A DNA stretch of 64,000 bases from an uncultured Treponema sp. (GTDB lineage: Bacteria > Spirochaetota > Spirochaetia > Treponematales > Treponemataceae). Each line of letters opens with the position of its first letter. Within the stretch, counting starts at the first letter, position 1. A program made the translations under genes and the position numbers. Under the pieces are notes generated by a model. It was not told the DNA's origin. It made no database searches and saw only the letters and a list, made by a program, of their open reading frames with translations. The stretch is from contig CAMVCB010000006.1 in the NCBI GenBank assembly GCA_947165895.1, forward strand, positions 1-64,000, given 5' to 3'. Of the stretch, positions 42,839-50,726 are shown in pieces.

Positions 42839-43426
42839 ATGTTTGAAGAAATTGTAAGCCGTCTTAGCGAAGTGAAAATAGTTCCCGTTGTTACCGTTTT
42901 TGATAAGGACGAAGCGGTAAAACTTGCCCATTCACTTGTAAACCGGGGCTACTCTGCCGTGGAATTTGCTTTCAGAAGTTCCGCCGGCGATGAAGGTGAT
43001 TTTATAAGGGCAGGGGAATGTATTAAAGCTGTCCGTCACTTATGTCCCAGAATGCTTTGCGGGGCAGGAACTGTAATAAATCCAAAGCTGGCCCAGCTTG
43101 CAAAAGACAGCGGCGCACAGTTTGTAATGGCACCGGGCTTTAATCCCGCAACTGTTGACTGGTGCATCAAAAATGAGCTGCCCATTTTTCCGGGGGTAAA
43201 TAATCCCAGCCAGGTTGAAGAAGCCCTTATGTCAGGTCTTGATGTATTAAAGTTTTTTCCTGCTGAAGTAAGCGGGGGGATAAAAATGCTTAAGGCACTT
43301 GCAGGGCCTTTCCCGACAGTCAGATTCATTCCTACCGGCGGAATTGACGCTGCTAACGCCGAAGATTATCTTGCCTGCAAAAATGTCATAGCTGTCGGTG
43401 GAAGCTGGATAACATCCGTTAAATAA
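42839..43426 (+). CDS. eda: KDPG/KHG (Entner-Doudoroff-type) aldolase
   Basis: A 195-residue class I aldolase cleaving 2-keto-3-deoxy-6-phosphogluconate or 4-hydroxy-2-oxoglutarate to pyruvate plus an aldehyde. The Schiff-base Lys is in VLKFFPAEVSGG, with AGTVINPKLAQLA and FIPTGGID also typical. The ATG at 42839 is used because the longer in-frame extension would run back through the pnp terminator and promoter. Partner genes of the pathway are not nearby. A terminator-like stem for the convergent porin gene follows. Confidence 0.9.
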   Translation: MFEEIVSRLSEVKIVPVVTVFDKDEAVKLAHSLVNRGYSAVEFAFRSSAGDEGDFIRAGECIKAVRHLCPRMLCGAGTVINPKLAQLAKDSGAQFVMAPGFNPATVDWCIKNELPIFPGVNNPSQVEEALMSGLDVLKFFPAEVSGGIKMLKALAGPFPTVRFIPTGGIDAANAEDYLACKNVIAVGGSWITSVK

Positions 43427-43430
43427 ATAA

Positions 43431-43463
43431 TGCCGCCCGAATTGTAAAACAAGACGGACGGCA
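43431..43463 (-). terminator. Terminator-like stem between aldolase and porin genes
   Basis: TGCCG-C-CCG (43431-43439) pairs with CGG-A-CGGCA (43455-43463) with one mismatch. On the minus strand it is followed by ATTATTTATTT, a weak U-rich tract, and serves the porin-like gene. Confidence 0.55.
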
Positions 43464-43488
43464 AAATCGTTGGAATAAATTATCTAAA

Positions 43489-44583
43489 TTAGAATGAATA
43501 TTTCCAGTGAACCGGGAAGTTTACGCGGGAGAAGTCTTCGCCAAAATATACGCTTACTCCGGCTTTTAATTCATGGTTTCCGATTGTGTATGTAACAGAA
43601 GGATGAACCTGGAAGCGGTTATCAACTTTCTTTTCACTTTCAGATTCTGTATCCAGAGCTGCCGCAAGTGCACAGTCAAGAGAAAGAGGTTCAATTACAT
43701 TGTAACCTGCTGTTGCCGCAATATAGAAGTCATATTTCTTTTCTTTTGAATCGCAGAAATTTGTAGCAAACTCAAGGGCTGTGTGGAAGGCATCTTTTTC
43801 ATAAGTTCCTGTAAGAGTTGCCAGGTTTCCTGCTACGCTGCTGTCTCCAACCTTAGTTACGTTAGGTTCTACGCTTGCGTTGTAGCCAAAGCCCGCATTC
43901 AAAACAAGACCTTCAACTTTCAGAAGGCTGCCATACACACCAAAGCTGATTCCGTCAGCAGAATTGTAGTCGCTTTTTTCATTGTCTGCCACGTTGCGGA
44001 CTGCAGCACCCAGAGCAAAAGCGTCGTTTGCCCATTCAGCACCAAAGTTTACAACAGGTTTGTATTTGCTGTCGTTGAATACAGAAAGGAAATCAAGACC
44101 AGCTCCGATTTTCAAACCTTCAAGAGGGCGGATTACGGCACCAAAGTCGCTTCCCATATTTCCGGCTGTTACATTGTCATCCCACATAGGGAAGTATGAA
44201 CCTGAAAGCCACATCTTTTCATGGAATTCAAAGCCAAGAAAATCAAAAGGACGAACTTCAAGGAAGGTGTCGCCAAAATCATAACCCGCAGTTCCATCTT
44301 CTGTCTGACCAAGGGCGAAAATTTCTTTGTCATCTGTACCATTTTTTTTGTTTGACCAGAAAACAAGTTCAATCATTCCGTCTACTTTTTCTGAAGAAAA
44401 TTCCAGTACGGATTTATTTTTGATGCCTGAAAATTCATTTTTTGAATCAGAACTGCCTTCTTTTGTTATATCAACAATGTTGCTGGAAACTTTGTTGGAA
44501 AAAGAAAATTCTGAATCTGCAAATGCAAATCCACAAGCCATACTGAGGGCAGCGCAAGCTGCAAAAACTTTTGATTTAATCAT
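43489..44583 (-). CDS. Putative outer-membrane porin-like protein
   Basis: A 364-residue protein with a signal peptide (ALSMACGFAFA). The mature part alternates polar and aromatic residues, with repeated barrel-like strands such as FEFHEKMWLSGSYFP, and it ends in Phe (HWKYSF). Barrel character is inferred; no named family is recognised. An AAGGAGT ribosome-binding site lies upstream. Two copies of a GTTAGT-N4-ACTAA palindrome lie in the gap to dut, one of them 22 bases upstream of this start, so expression is probably repressor-controlled. Confidence 0.68.
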   Translation of the reverse strand: MIKSKVFAACAALSMACGFAFADSEFSFSNKVSSNIVDITKEGSSDSKNEFSGIKNKSVLEFSSEKVDGMIELVFWSNKKNGTDDKEIFALGQTEDGTAGYDFGDTFLEVRPFDFLGFEFHEKMWLSGSYFPMWDDNVTAGNMGSDFGAVIRPLEGLKIGAGLDFLSVFNDSKYKPVVNFGAEWANDAFALGAAVRNVADNEKSDYNSADGISFGVYGSLLKVEGLVLNAGFGYNASVEPNVTKVGDSSVAGNLATLTGTYEKDAFHTALEFATNFCDSKEKKYDFYIAATAGYNVIEPLSLDCALAAALDTESESEKKVDNRFQVHPSVTYTIGNHELKAGVSVYFGEDFSRVNFPVHWKYSF

Positions 44584-44605
44584 TTAGGTACTCCTTAAAA
44601 TCTGT

Positions 44606-44621
44606 GTTAGTGATTACTAAC
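44606..44621. promoter_or_regulatory. Candidate operator 1 (GTTAGT-N4-ACTAAC)
   Basis: GTTAGTGATTACTAAC has perfect 6-base arms around four bases and lies just upstream of the porin-like gene's ribosome-binding site. The same consensus recurs 76 bases away. Confidence 0.6.
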
Positions 44622-44681
44622 ATAACAGTGTGATATATAAAAGCAAAAAGAAAAAAAAATCAAGTATTTTTTTGAATAAAT

Positions 44682-44697
44682 GTTAGTTATAACTAAT
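44682..44697. promoter_or_regulatory. Candidate operator 2 (GTTAGT-N4-ACTAAT)
   Basis: GTTAGTTATAACTAAT contains the perfect 14-base palindrome TTAGTTATAACTAA. Together with operator 1 it brackets the porin promoter region; it also lies 37 bases upstream of the dut -10 box. Confidence 0.6.
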
Positions 44698-44733
44698 AAT
44701 TTTTGACAGGTGGTTAAATCTGTGCTTATCCGC

Positions 44734-44739
44734 TATAAT
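44734..44739 (+). promoter_or_regulatory. -10 box of leaderless dut operon
   Basis: TATAAT ends 6 bases before the dut ATG. No Shine-Dalgarno is present. TTGACA at 44703 is 25 bases away, too far to be its -35. Confidence 0.6.
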
Positions 44740-44745
44740 AATTCT

Positions 44746-45186
44746 ATGACAAAAATCAATATTAAAGTTGTAGCAAAGGAAGGAGCAAAGCTTCCTCTTT
44801 ATAAAACTTCCGGGGCTGCCGGTGCCGACATCTGCGCTCTTTTGGAAAAGCCTCTTGTAATTGAAAGCGGAAAATCGGCAATGGTTCCGACCGGCCTCTT
44901 TTTTGAAATTCCGCAAGGCTATGAAGTTCAGATTCGTCCCCGTTCTGGTCTTGCCGCCAAAAACGGAGTAACGGTTTTGAATACTCCGGGCACAATCGAC
45001 AGCGATTACCGTGGCGAAATCAACGTAATTTTAATCAACCTTGGCGATAAGCCTTTTACCGTAAACAGCGGCGACAGAATCGCTCAGATGCTTGTTGCCC
45101 CGGTCATTCAGGCAGACTTTTCTATAGTTTCAAGCCTGGAAGAAACAGAACGCGGAGCAGGCGGCTTTGGCTCAACAGGAGTCTAG
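44746..45186 (+). CDS. dut: Deoxyuridine 5'-triphosphate nucleotidohydrolase (dUTPase)
   Basis: A 146-residue trimeric dUTPase that removes dUTP and supplies dUMP for thymidylate. All five motifs are visible: [42 protein letters not shown] and [10 protein letters not shown]. The ATG at 44746 is chosen because a GTG start at 44710 would lie upstream of the -10 box. It heads the group dut-lptF-lptG-tgt-HEAT protein, with short gaps between genes. Confidence 0.96.
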   Translation: MTKINIKVVAKEGAKLPLYKTSGAAGADICALLEKPLVIESGKSAMVPTGLFFEIPQGYEVQIRPRSGLAAKNGVTVLNTPGTIDSDYRGEINVILINLGDKPFTVNSGDRIAQMLVAPVIQADFSIVSSLEETERGAGGFGSTGV

Positions 45187-45216
45187 TCAGCTTTTGAATT
45201 TCGGGAGAGAAAATAT

Positions 45217-46566
45217 TTGCCTGATCTGAAAAAAATAAAAAAACGGATTGGAAAGAAAATTGAGAAAGGCCAGAAGCTTGTAAAAACTGAAGTTTCTGCA
45301 AGACTCAAAAAAGTTTCTGAACGAAAATCCCTTTTATACAAAAAATTTGAACCTTTTCTCTTAAAGATTTATTCAAAAATCGAACCGCAAGTAAATTTCT
45401 GTAAAGAAAAATACGAATGGTTCAGCGTAAATATTTTAAAATCAGGCGAGCTAAAAAATCACATACTCATAAAATATCTTTTTAAAGACCTATTTTTATA
45501 CTTTCTTGTTGCCTTTCTTTTCTTTTTTATGATTTTCTTTGTAAATCAGATTCTTCTGACCGTTGAGCAGCTGCTTGCAAAATCAGCACCATTCAGCGAT
45601 GTAATGAGGATTATGTTTTACAGTCTGCCTTTTATTATTGCCCAGTCAGCCCCCTTTGCCACCTTGGTAGGTTTTTCCATGAGCCTGGGCGGTATGATGA
45701 GCAGCAATGAAATCCTGATTTTTCGTGCCTCTGGTATTTCTTTTATCAAGATTTTTTACCCTGTAATGATTCTTGGGGCAGCAATTTCTATCGGCTCTTT
45801 TTTTGTAAACGATTATCTGCTTCCTTTGGGAACGATGAAATATAATCAGCTTTTCAGAAAAATCATGCAGTCGACTCCGGCTGTTTCCCTTGAGGCAAAC
45901 AGTGTAAAAACTCTGGACAGTGCAAGCATTGTCATGGGGGATGTAAAGGACGGTAAAGTAACTGATTTAATTTTGTTTGACAGTGATAATGATGCCCAGA
46001 AAATCATAGTGGCAGGGGAGTCTTCCCTGGACGGAGGCAGCATCAACGGGGTTCTCATGCAGCTTTCGATGACAGATGCCCTTGTTCTTTCTATCAGTAA
46101 TAAAAGCAGGCATAATTATGATGTTCTGGAATCGGAAAAAACAGTCCTGAACGTTTTTGATAAGTCTGTTTTGGGAAATTCAACTCATTCTGCCCGAGAA
46201 ATGACCACCTACGACCTTTCGCGTGAACTTAAACAGATGAAGGCAAACCTTGGAGATTCCTTTTCGGAACAGCGCCGCCTGAAACTCTGGATAATGGAAT
46301 TTCACAAAAAGTTTGCCCTGCCTTTTGGATCAGTTTTTTTTGCCTTCCTCGCTTTTTCAATTGCCTTTGTCTTTGGAAAACACCGCGGCCAGACAATCTG
46401 CCTTTTTATTGGACTTGTTGTCTGCGTGCTTTACTGGGCCATGCAGATTATGGGACAGCTTTTTGTTCAGAGAGTCGGTCTTGATCCCTTCTGGTGCATC
46501 TGGGTTCCGAACTTTGTAATTGCCGTCATGGGATTAGGCTTCCTTGCCGTGCTTCTGAAAAAATAG
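45217..46566 (+). CDS. LptF/LptG-family (YjgP/YjgQ) permease, first copy
   Basis: A 449-residue permease of the LptF/G family, which in Gram-negative bacteria extracts lipopolysaccharide with LptB. A basic coiled-coil extension of about 85 residues precedes the first membrane helix (LFLYFLVAFLFFFMIFFV), which is unusual. Helices 2-3 (about 130-200) and 4-6 (about 365-445) frame a periplasmic domain. The TTG start is supported by GGGAGA 8 bases upstream. The second permease follows after 9 bases. Treponemes are generally reported to lack classical LPS, so the cargo may be another lipid. Confidence 0.85.
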   Translation: MPDLKKIKKRIGKKIEKGQKLVKTEVSARLKKVSERKSLLYKKFEPFLLKIYSKIEPQVNFCKEKYEWFSVNILKSGELKNHILIKYLFKDLFLYFLVAFLFFFMIFFVNQILLTVEQLLAKSAPFSDVMRIMFYSLPFIIAQSAPFATLVGFSMSLGGMMSSNEILIFRASGISFIKIFYPVMILGAAISIGSFFVNDYLLPLGTMKYNQLFRKIMQSTPAVSLEANSVKTLDSASIVMGDVKDGKVTDLILFDSDNDAQKIIVAGESSLDGGSINGVLMQLSMTDALVLSISNKSRHNYDVLESEKTVLNVFDKSVLGNSTHSAREMTTYDLSRELKQMKANLGDSFSEQRRLKLWIMEFHKKFALPFGSVFFAFLAFSIAFVFGKHRGQTICLFIGLVVCVLYWAMQIMGQLFVQRVGLDPFWCIWVPNFVIAVMGLGFLAVLLKK

Positions 46567-46575
46567 GGGAAGGTC

Positions 46576-47658
46576 TTGAAGCTTGTCGGATATCTTTTAA
46601 AAAAAATAATTCCTCTTTTTGTTGGTGCGGTTTTGTTTTTCGCCCTGGTCTTAAATCTTGTAGATCTTTTTATGAACATTACAACCTATATGCAGAACGG
46701 TTGTACCTGGCATGATGTAGGCCTTGTAATGTTGAACTACATTCCAAAAACTGTCTGGTATGCAGTTCCAGTTGCTATCCTTTTTTCCACCTCATATACC
46801 CTTAGTAATATGTATGCCAACAACGAGCTGGAAGCCCTTTTTGCATCCGGGGTTTCTCTTTTTAAGTTCACTTTTCCGGCTCTTCTTCTTTCTTTTTTTC
46901 TGTCTTTTGCCCTTTTTGCCTTTGAAAATGCCCTCGTCGTTCAGACTTATGAAAAGAAAGTAAAACTTCAAAATCAGCTTTTGCAGAAATTTGAATCAGA
47001 AAACAATGATAATGTAATCGTAATTTCGGAAAATGGAAAAATAATCTATAATGCAGACCGCTATTTTGAGGAAAGTAAAAGACTTCAGAACGTATATATT
47101 GTTTTCCGAGATGAAAATAAAAAACTGATTTCAATTGTGCACTCAGATCTTGCTGTCTGGGATTTTGAACTTCTTCACTGGCGGCTTCAAAATACAATTG
47201 AATATGTGAGGGATGAAGAGGTCGGCCGTTTTATTACAAAGCCCTTTGACATTCTCCTTGAAGAAAAGCTTACGGAATCCTATGAAATCTTCCGAAAAAA
47301 TATAGTGGACGTTCAGTCAGTTTCTGCAAGGGAAGCAAAAATTTACATTCAGCATCTTAGAAAAGCAGGACTTCCCTTCGGCGAACAGCTTTCTGAATAC
47401 TATAAGAAATATGCCTTTCCTTTTATTGTCTTCATCGTTGTTTTTCTTTCTATCGGACTTACGGGAAAGACAAAAAAGAACGTGCTTTTGATAAGCCTTG
47501 CATCATGTATTTCTGCTTCAGTTTTGTTTTACGTAATTCACATGGTAACAATGGTTTTTGCAAAGCACGGCTATATTTCCCCCTTTGCAGGTGCCTGGTC
47601 CCCTGTGATTTTATTTACAATAGCTAGTATAATATTATTAAAATATAGCAGGACATAG
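46576..47658 (+). CDS. LptF/LptG-family (YjgP/YjgQ) permease, second copy
   Basis: A 360-residue partner of the preceding permease, with N-terminal helices (IIPLFVGAVLFFALVLNLVD), an LptG-like periplasmic beta region around residues 130-240 and three C-terminal helices. The length is normal for the family. The TTG start follows AGGGGA. A GC-rich hairpin (AGCCGG...GGCGGCT) separates it from tgt. Which copy is LptF and which LptG cannot be settled by eye. Confidence 0.85.
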   Translation: MKLVGYLLKKIIPLFVGAVLFFALVLNLVDLFMNITTYMQNGCTWHDVGLVMLNYIPKTVWYAVPVAILFSTSYTLSNMYANNELEALFASGVSLFKFTFPALLLSFFLSFALFAFENALVVQTYEKKVKLQNQLLQKFESENNDNVIVISENGKIIYNADRYFEESKRLQNVYIVFRDENKKLISIVHSDLAVWDFELLHWRLQNTIEYVRDEEVGRFITKPFDILLEEKLTESYEIFRKNIVDVQSVSAREAKIYIQHLRKAGLPFGEQLSEYYKKYAFPFIVFIVVFLSIGLTGKTKKNVLLISLASCISASVLFYVIHMVTMVFAKHGYISPFAGAWSPVILFTIASIILLKYSRT

Positions 47659-47694
47659 CCGGCCTCATGGCGGCTGACATTTTTAAGAGGTTTT

Positions 47695-48834
47695 ATGATT
47701 ACAAATATTTTTGACATACATCACAAATCAAAAGACGGAAAAGCCAGAACCGGCGTTATTCACCTGGCTCACGGCGACGTTCAGACTCCGGTTTTTATGC
47801 CGGTTGGAACCAACGCCACCGTAAAGGCAATGCCAAAGGATTTTCTTGAAGAAATCAACTTTGAAATCATCCTTGCAAACACCTATCACCTTTATCTGCG
47901 CCCGGGTGCAGACCTTATCGAAGAATGCGGCGGACTTCACGGTTTTTCTAAGTGGAACCGCAACTTTTTGACTGATTCAGGCGGATTTCAGGTCTTCAGC
48001 CTTTCAAAACTGCGCAAAATCAGCGACCAAGGCGTTCGTTTCCAGAGTAATATCGACGGAAGTTACCATATGTTTACCCCGGAAAGCGTAGTCCAGACCC
48101 AGCGCAAGTTTAATTCCGACATTCAGATGCAGCTGGACGTTTGTACCGGAGCCGGTGAACCCCGCAAGGTTGCTGAAAAAGCCCTCAAGGTTACAAGCGA
48201 CTGGCTTTTACGCGCTAAAAAAGAGTGGGAAGCTGAAGTAGAAAAGGGCTATAAAGGCGTTTTGTTCCCGATTGTGCAGGGAAACTTTTTTGAAGACCTT
48301 CGCCGCCAGTCTGCAGACTTTGTAAGCCAGCAGAATCTCCCGGGAATTGCAATCGGCGGTCTCAGCGTCGGCGAAACCCCGGAAGAATTTACAAACTTCC
48401 TTAATTACACAGTTCAGTATCTGCCCGAAGACAAGCCCAAGTACGTTATGGGAATAGGAACTCCCGAATACATTCTGGACGCCGTTCAGGCCGGAATCGA
48501 CATGTTCGACTGCGTACTTCCAACCCGCAACGCCCGTAACGGTTCATATTTTACCCGCTACGGAATGCTTTCCATCAAGCAGGAGCGCTGGATTCACAGC
48601 CAGAAGCCGATTGACCCGGAATGTAACTGCAAGGTTTGCCGAACCTATAGCCGGGCCTACCTCCGCCACATTTTCAAGGAACAGGAAATCTTAAGCTCAA
48701 TTCTTGCCAGCTACCACAACCTTTATTTCCTGCATAATATGATTGGTGAAATCCGCACCGCAATCAACGAAGACCGTTTTGAGCAGTATAGAAAGGACTT
48801 CCTGGAAAAATTCCATCAGGGAGTGCAGGAGTAA
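47695..48834 (+). CDS. tgt: tRNA-guanine transglycosylase
   Basis: A 379-residue enzyme that exchanges guanine 34 for preQ1 in queuosine tRNAs. FLTDSGGFQVFSL holds the catalytic-site Asp and DCVLPTRNARNG the nucleophile Asp. The zinc site is CNCKVC followed by His in AYLRHIF. An AGAGG ribosome-binding site is present. It acts one step before QueA, whose gene is 20 kb away. The next gene starts three bases after its stop. Confidence 0.97.
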   Translation: MITNIFDIHHKSKDGKARTGVIHLAHGDVQTPVFMPVGTNATVKAMPKDFLEEINFEIILANTYHLYLRPGADLIEECGGLHGFSKWNRNFLTDSGGFQVFSLSKLRKISDQGVRFQSNIDGSYHMFTPESVVQTQRKFNSDIQMQLDVCTGAGEPRKVAEKALKVTSDWLLRAKKEWEAEVEKGYKGVLFPIVQGNFFEDLRRQSADFVSQQNLPGIAIGGLSVGETPEEFTNFLNYTVQYLPEDKPKYVMGIGTPEYILDAVQAGIDMFDCVLPTRNARNGSYFTRYGMLSIKQERWIHSQKPIDPECNCKVCRTYSRAYLRHIFKEQEILSSILASYHNLYFLHNMIGEIRTAINEDRFEQYRKDFLEKFHQGVQE

Positions 48835-48837
48835 CTT

Positions 48838-50619
48838 TTGAAAAAGTCTTTATTTTGCCTTTTTGCAGCCATTTCGATTTTTACCCTCAGTGCCCAGGAG
48901 GAAAATACTCCCCTCAAAGATCTTTATCCCATGGACAGCGTTACCCAGGCTGACGATGCCGTTCAGGCTGTGGAAGACAAGCTTTCCGACATTCTTGGGG
49001 ATCTGGAGCTTACCGACGAAGAAAAAAAACTCCTTGAAGCGCCCGAAAGTCCCGATTCAGGCTCAAATATAAAGGATGATGTTTCGGAAGCCGGCACGGA
49101 TCAGGCTCAGTCACCGGCTTCTGACCAGCCTTCCCAAGATGAATCTCAGCCGGCTTCCGAAAGTCCTGCCGGCGAAAGCGAGGCCGAATCTGAAGAAGAC
49201 CTTCCGGCGGAAGAAGAATTTTCCGAAGAGCCTGCCCAGTCAGAGGATGAGGACAAAAAATCAAATTCCCTGGCCGGAGTTTCAGAAGTTCCTCCGGCAA
49301 AGCGTCCCCGCCCCATAGATTCAGAAAAGGCAAAAGCCGCCGAAGACAAGGACGAAAATCCTGATGTCCCGGAAAAGAACCGCAATACAATTAAGTTTGG
49401 AATTCCTTCAGAAATTTCAAATCTTATTGATGAACTTATTTCCAACGATGATCCCCGCTTTACCGAAGAAATCTATGATTTGTTTCAGGTCAGCCAGAAC
49501 ATCGTGATTCAGAAAAAAATCCTTGAATATTTTACGAAGCTGGAAGACCCCTGCCTTGAGGATTTTGCCGTAAAAACACTAAACGACCCTTATGACACAA
49601 AGCCGGACGTTGTAAAAGCCTGCTTTGAATATATTCAGAAGGTCCGCACAGAGCCTGCGATTCCGGCGGTTTTTACAATCCTTGAAAGCGAAAACGAAAC
49701 CTACTTTAATGATACGCTTGCCACAATCGGTGAAATCGGTGGCCCAGATGCTGCTGTCTCAATTGCAGAATATCTTGAACGCGATGATTTGAGTGATGCC
49801 CAGCGCCAGACTTTGATGAAGACTCTGGGTAAGCTCCATGCGGTAGAAACCTTTGATAAAATTGTTGCAATTCTTGAAAACGAGGATGAAAACTCCTTTG
49901 TAAGAATGTATGCCGCAGAAGCTCTGGGACTTATGGGAAAGCTTGAAGCTGTTCCTGTTCTGATTAATGCCTTTAAGGATGCAAATCCAAACCTGCGTCA
50001 GTACGCAATCAAGGGCTTGAGTGAATTTGCCCAGAATGCAGATGCCCAGGCGGCAATTTTGCAGGGAATCCGTGACGAGCACTGGAAGGTTCGTCAGGAA
50101 GCAATTAAAGCAAGTGAAAAAATCCTGGACCGTCATGCAATTCCTTATCTTGAATATCGTGCCGAAAATGACAGTGAGCGCATAATAAAAGAAGAAGCAA
50201 TTTATGCCCTTTCCCTCTACAACGACGTAAATGCCGACCACTTCCTTATCGACCAGCTTGATAAGAAGATGGCCGATTCCACAAAAATCAAGATTGTTTC
50301 AGTCCTTCTTGAAGCCGACCACGGTGAAGAGCAGATTCTTGAGCTTGCGAATAAAACCCTTGATGATGTCCGCATGAAAAATCTTGCAAAGGGGCTTGGA
50401 AAAGTTCTTGCAAAATACTCCCGCTCAAGCTTTAAGGATATCTGCCTTAAATATCTTGATAATAAGGATGCCGATATTGTAGGTTTTGGTCTTGATATGT
50501 ACAAAAACTACAAATTCGGCGGCGAGGTTGAAGAAAAAATCAAGGCTCTCTATGACAGCCGCCAGACCAACTCAACCAACCGAAATCGCGCAAAACGTCT
50601 GCTCGGTATCGAAGACTAA
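48838..50619 (+). CDS. Exported HEAT-repeat protein with acidic linker
   Basis: A 593-residue protein with a TTG start directly behind tgt (GGAG inside the end of tgt). A signal peptide (LFCLFAAISIFTLSAQ) is followed by about 150 residues very rich in Glu, Ser, Asp, Pro and Ala. The rest (about 185-593) is HEAT/PBS-lyase-type alpha repeats of about 31-35 residues, for example VRMYAAEALGLMGKLEAVPV and LRQYAIKGLSEFAQ. It is probably a periplasmic protein-binding scaffold; the partner is unknown. Confidence 0.82.
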   Translation: MKKSLFCLFAAISIFTLSAQEENTPLKDLYPMDSVTQADDAVQAVEDKLSDILGDLELTDEEKKLLEAPESPDSGSNIKDDVSEAGTDQAQSPASDQPSQDESQPASESPAGESEAESEEDLPAEEEFSEEPAQSEDEDKKSNSLAGVSEVPPAKRPRPIDSEKAKAAEDKDENPDVPEKNRNTIKFGIPSEISNLIDELISNDDPRFTEEIYDLFQVSQNIVIQKKILEYFTKLEDPCLEDFAVKTLNDPYDTKPDVVKACFEYIQKVRTEPAIPAVFTILESENETYFNDTLATIGEIGGPDAAVSIAEYLERDDLSDAQRQTLMKTLGKLHAVETFDKIVAILENEDENSFVRMYAAEALGLMGKLEAVPVLINAFKDANPNLRQYAIKGLSEFAQNADAQAAILQGIRDEHWKVRQEAIKASEKILDRHAIPYLEYRAENDSERIIKEEAIYALSLYNDVNADHFLIDQLDKKMADSTKIKIVSVLLEADHGEEQILELANKTLDDVRMKNLAKGLGKVLAKYSRSSFKDICLKYLDNKDADIVGFGLDMYKNYKFGGEVEEKIKALYDSRQTNSTNRNRAKRLLGIED

Positions 50620-50626
50620 AGCTTTT

Positions 50627-50720
50627 GACACGGATATCACGGATAAACACGGATTACCCCGGATAAAAAATACAAAAACTATCCGTGTTCCATCCGTGTG
50701 AATCTGCGTTCATCCGTGTC
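50627..50720. repeat. CACGGAT decamer-array hairpin (copy 4)
   Basis: It starts TTTTGACACGGATATCACGG and ends CATCCGTGTCTAAAA, with three to four units per arm. It lies between the convergent HEAT-protein and DEAH-helicase genes. Confidence 0.85.
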
Positions 50721-50726
50721 TAAAAT

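Noticed and set aside
44703..44739. TTGACA as the -35 of the dut promoter
   Set aside because: The spacer to TATAAT is 25 bases, too long for a sigma70 promoter; only the -10 box is reported.
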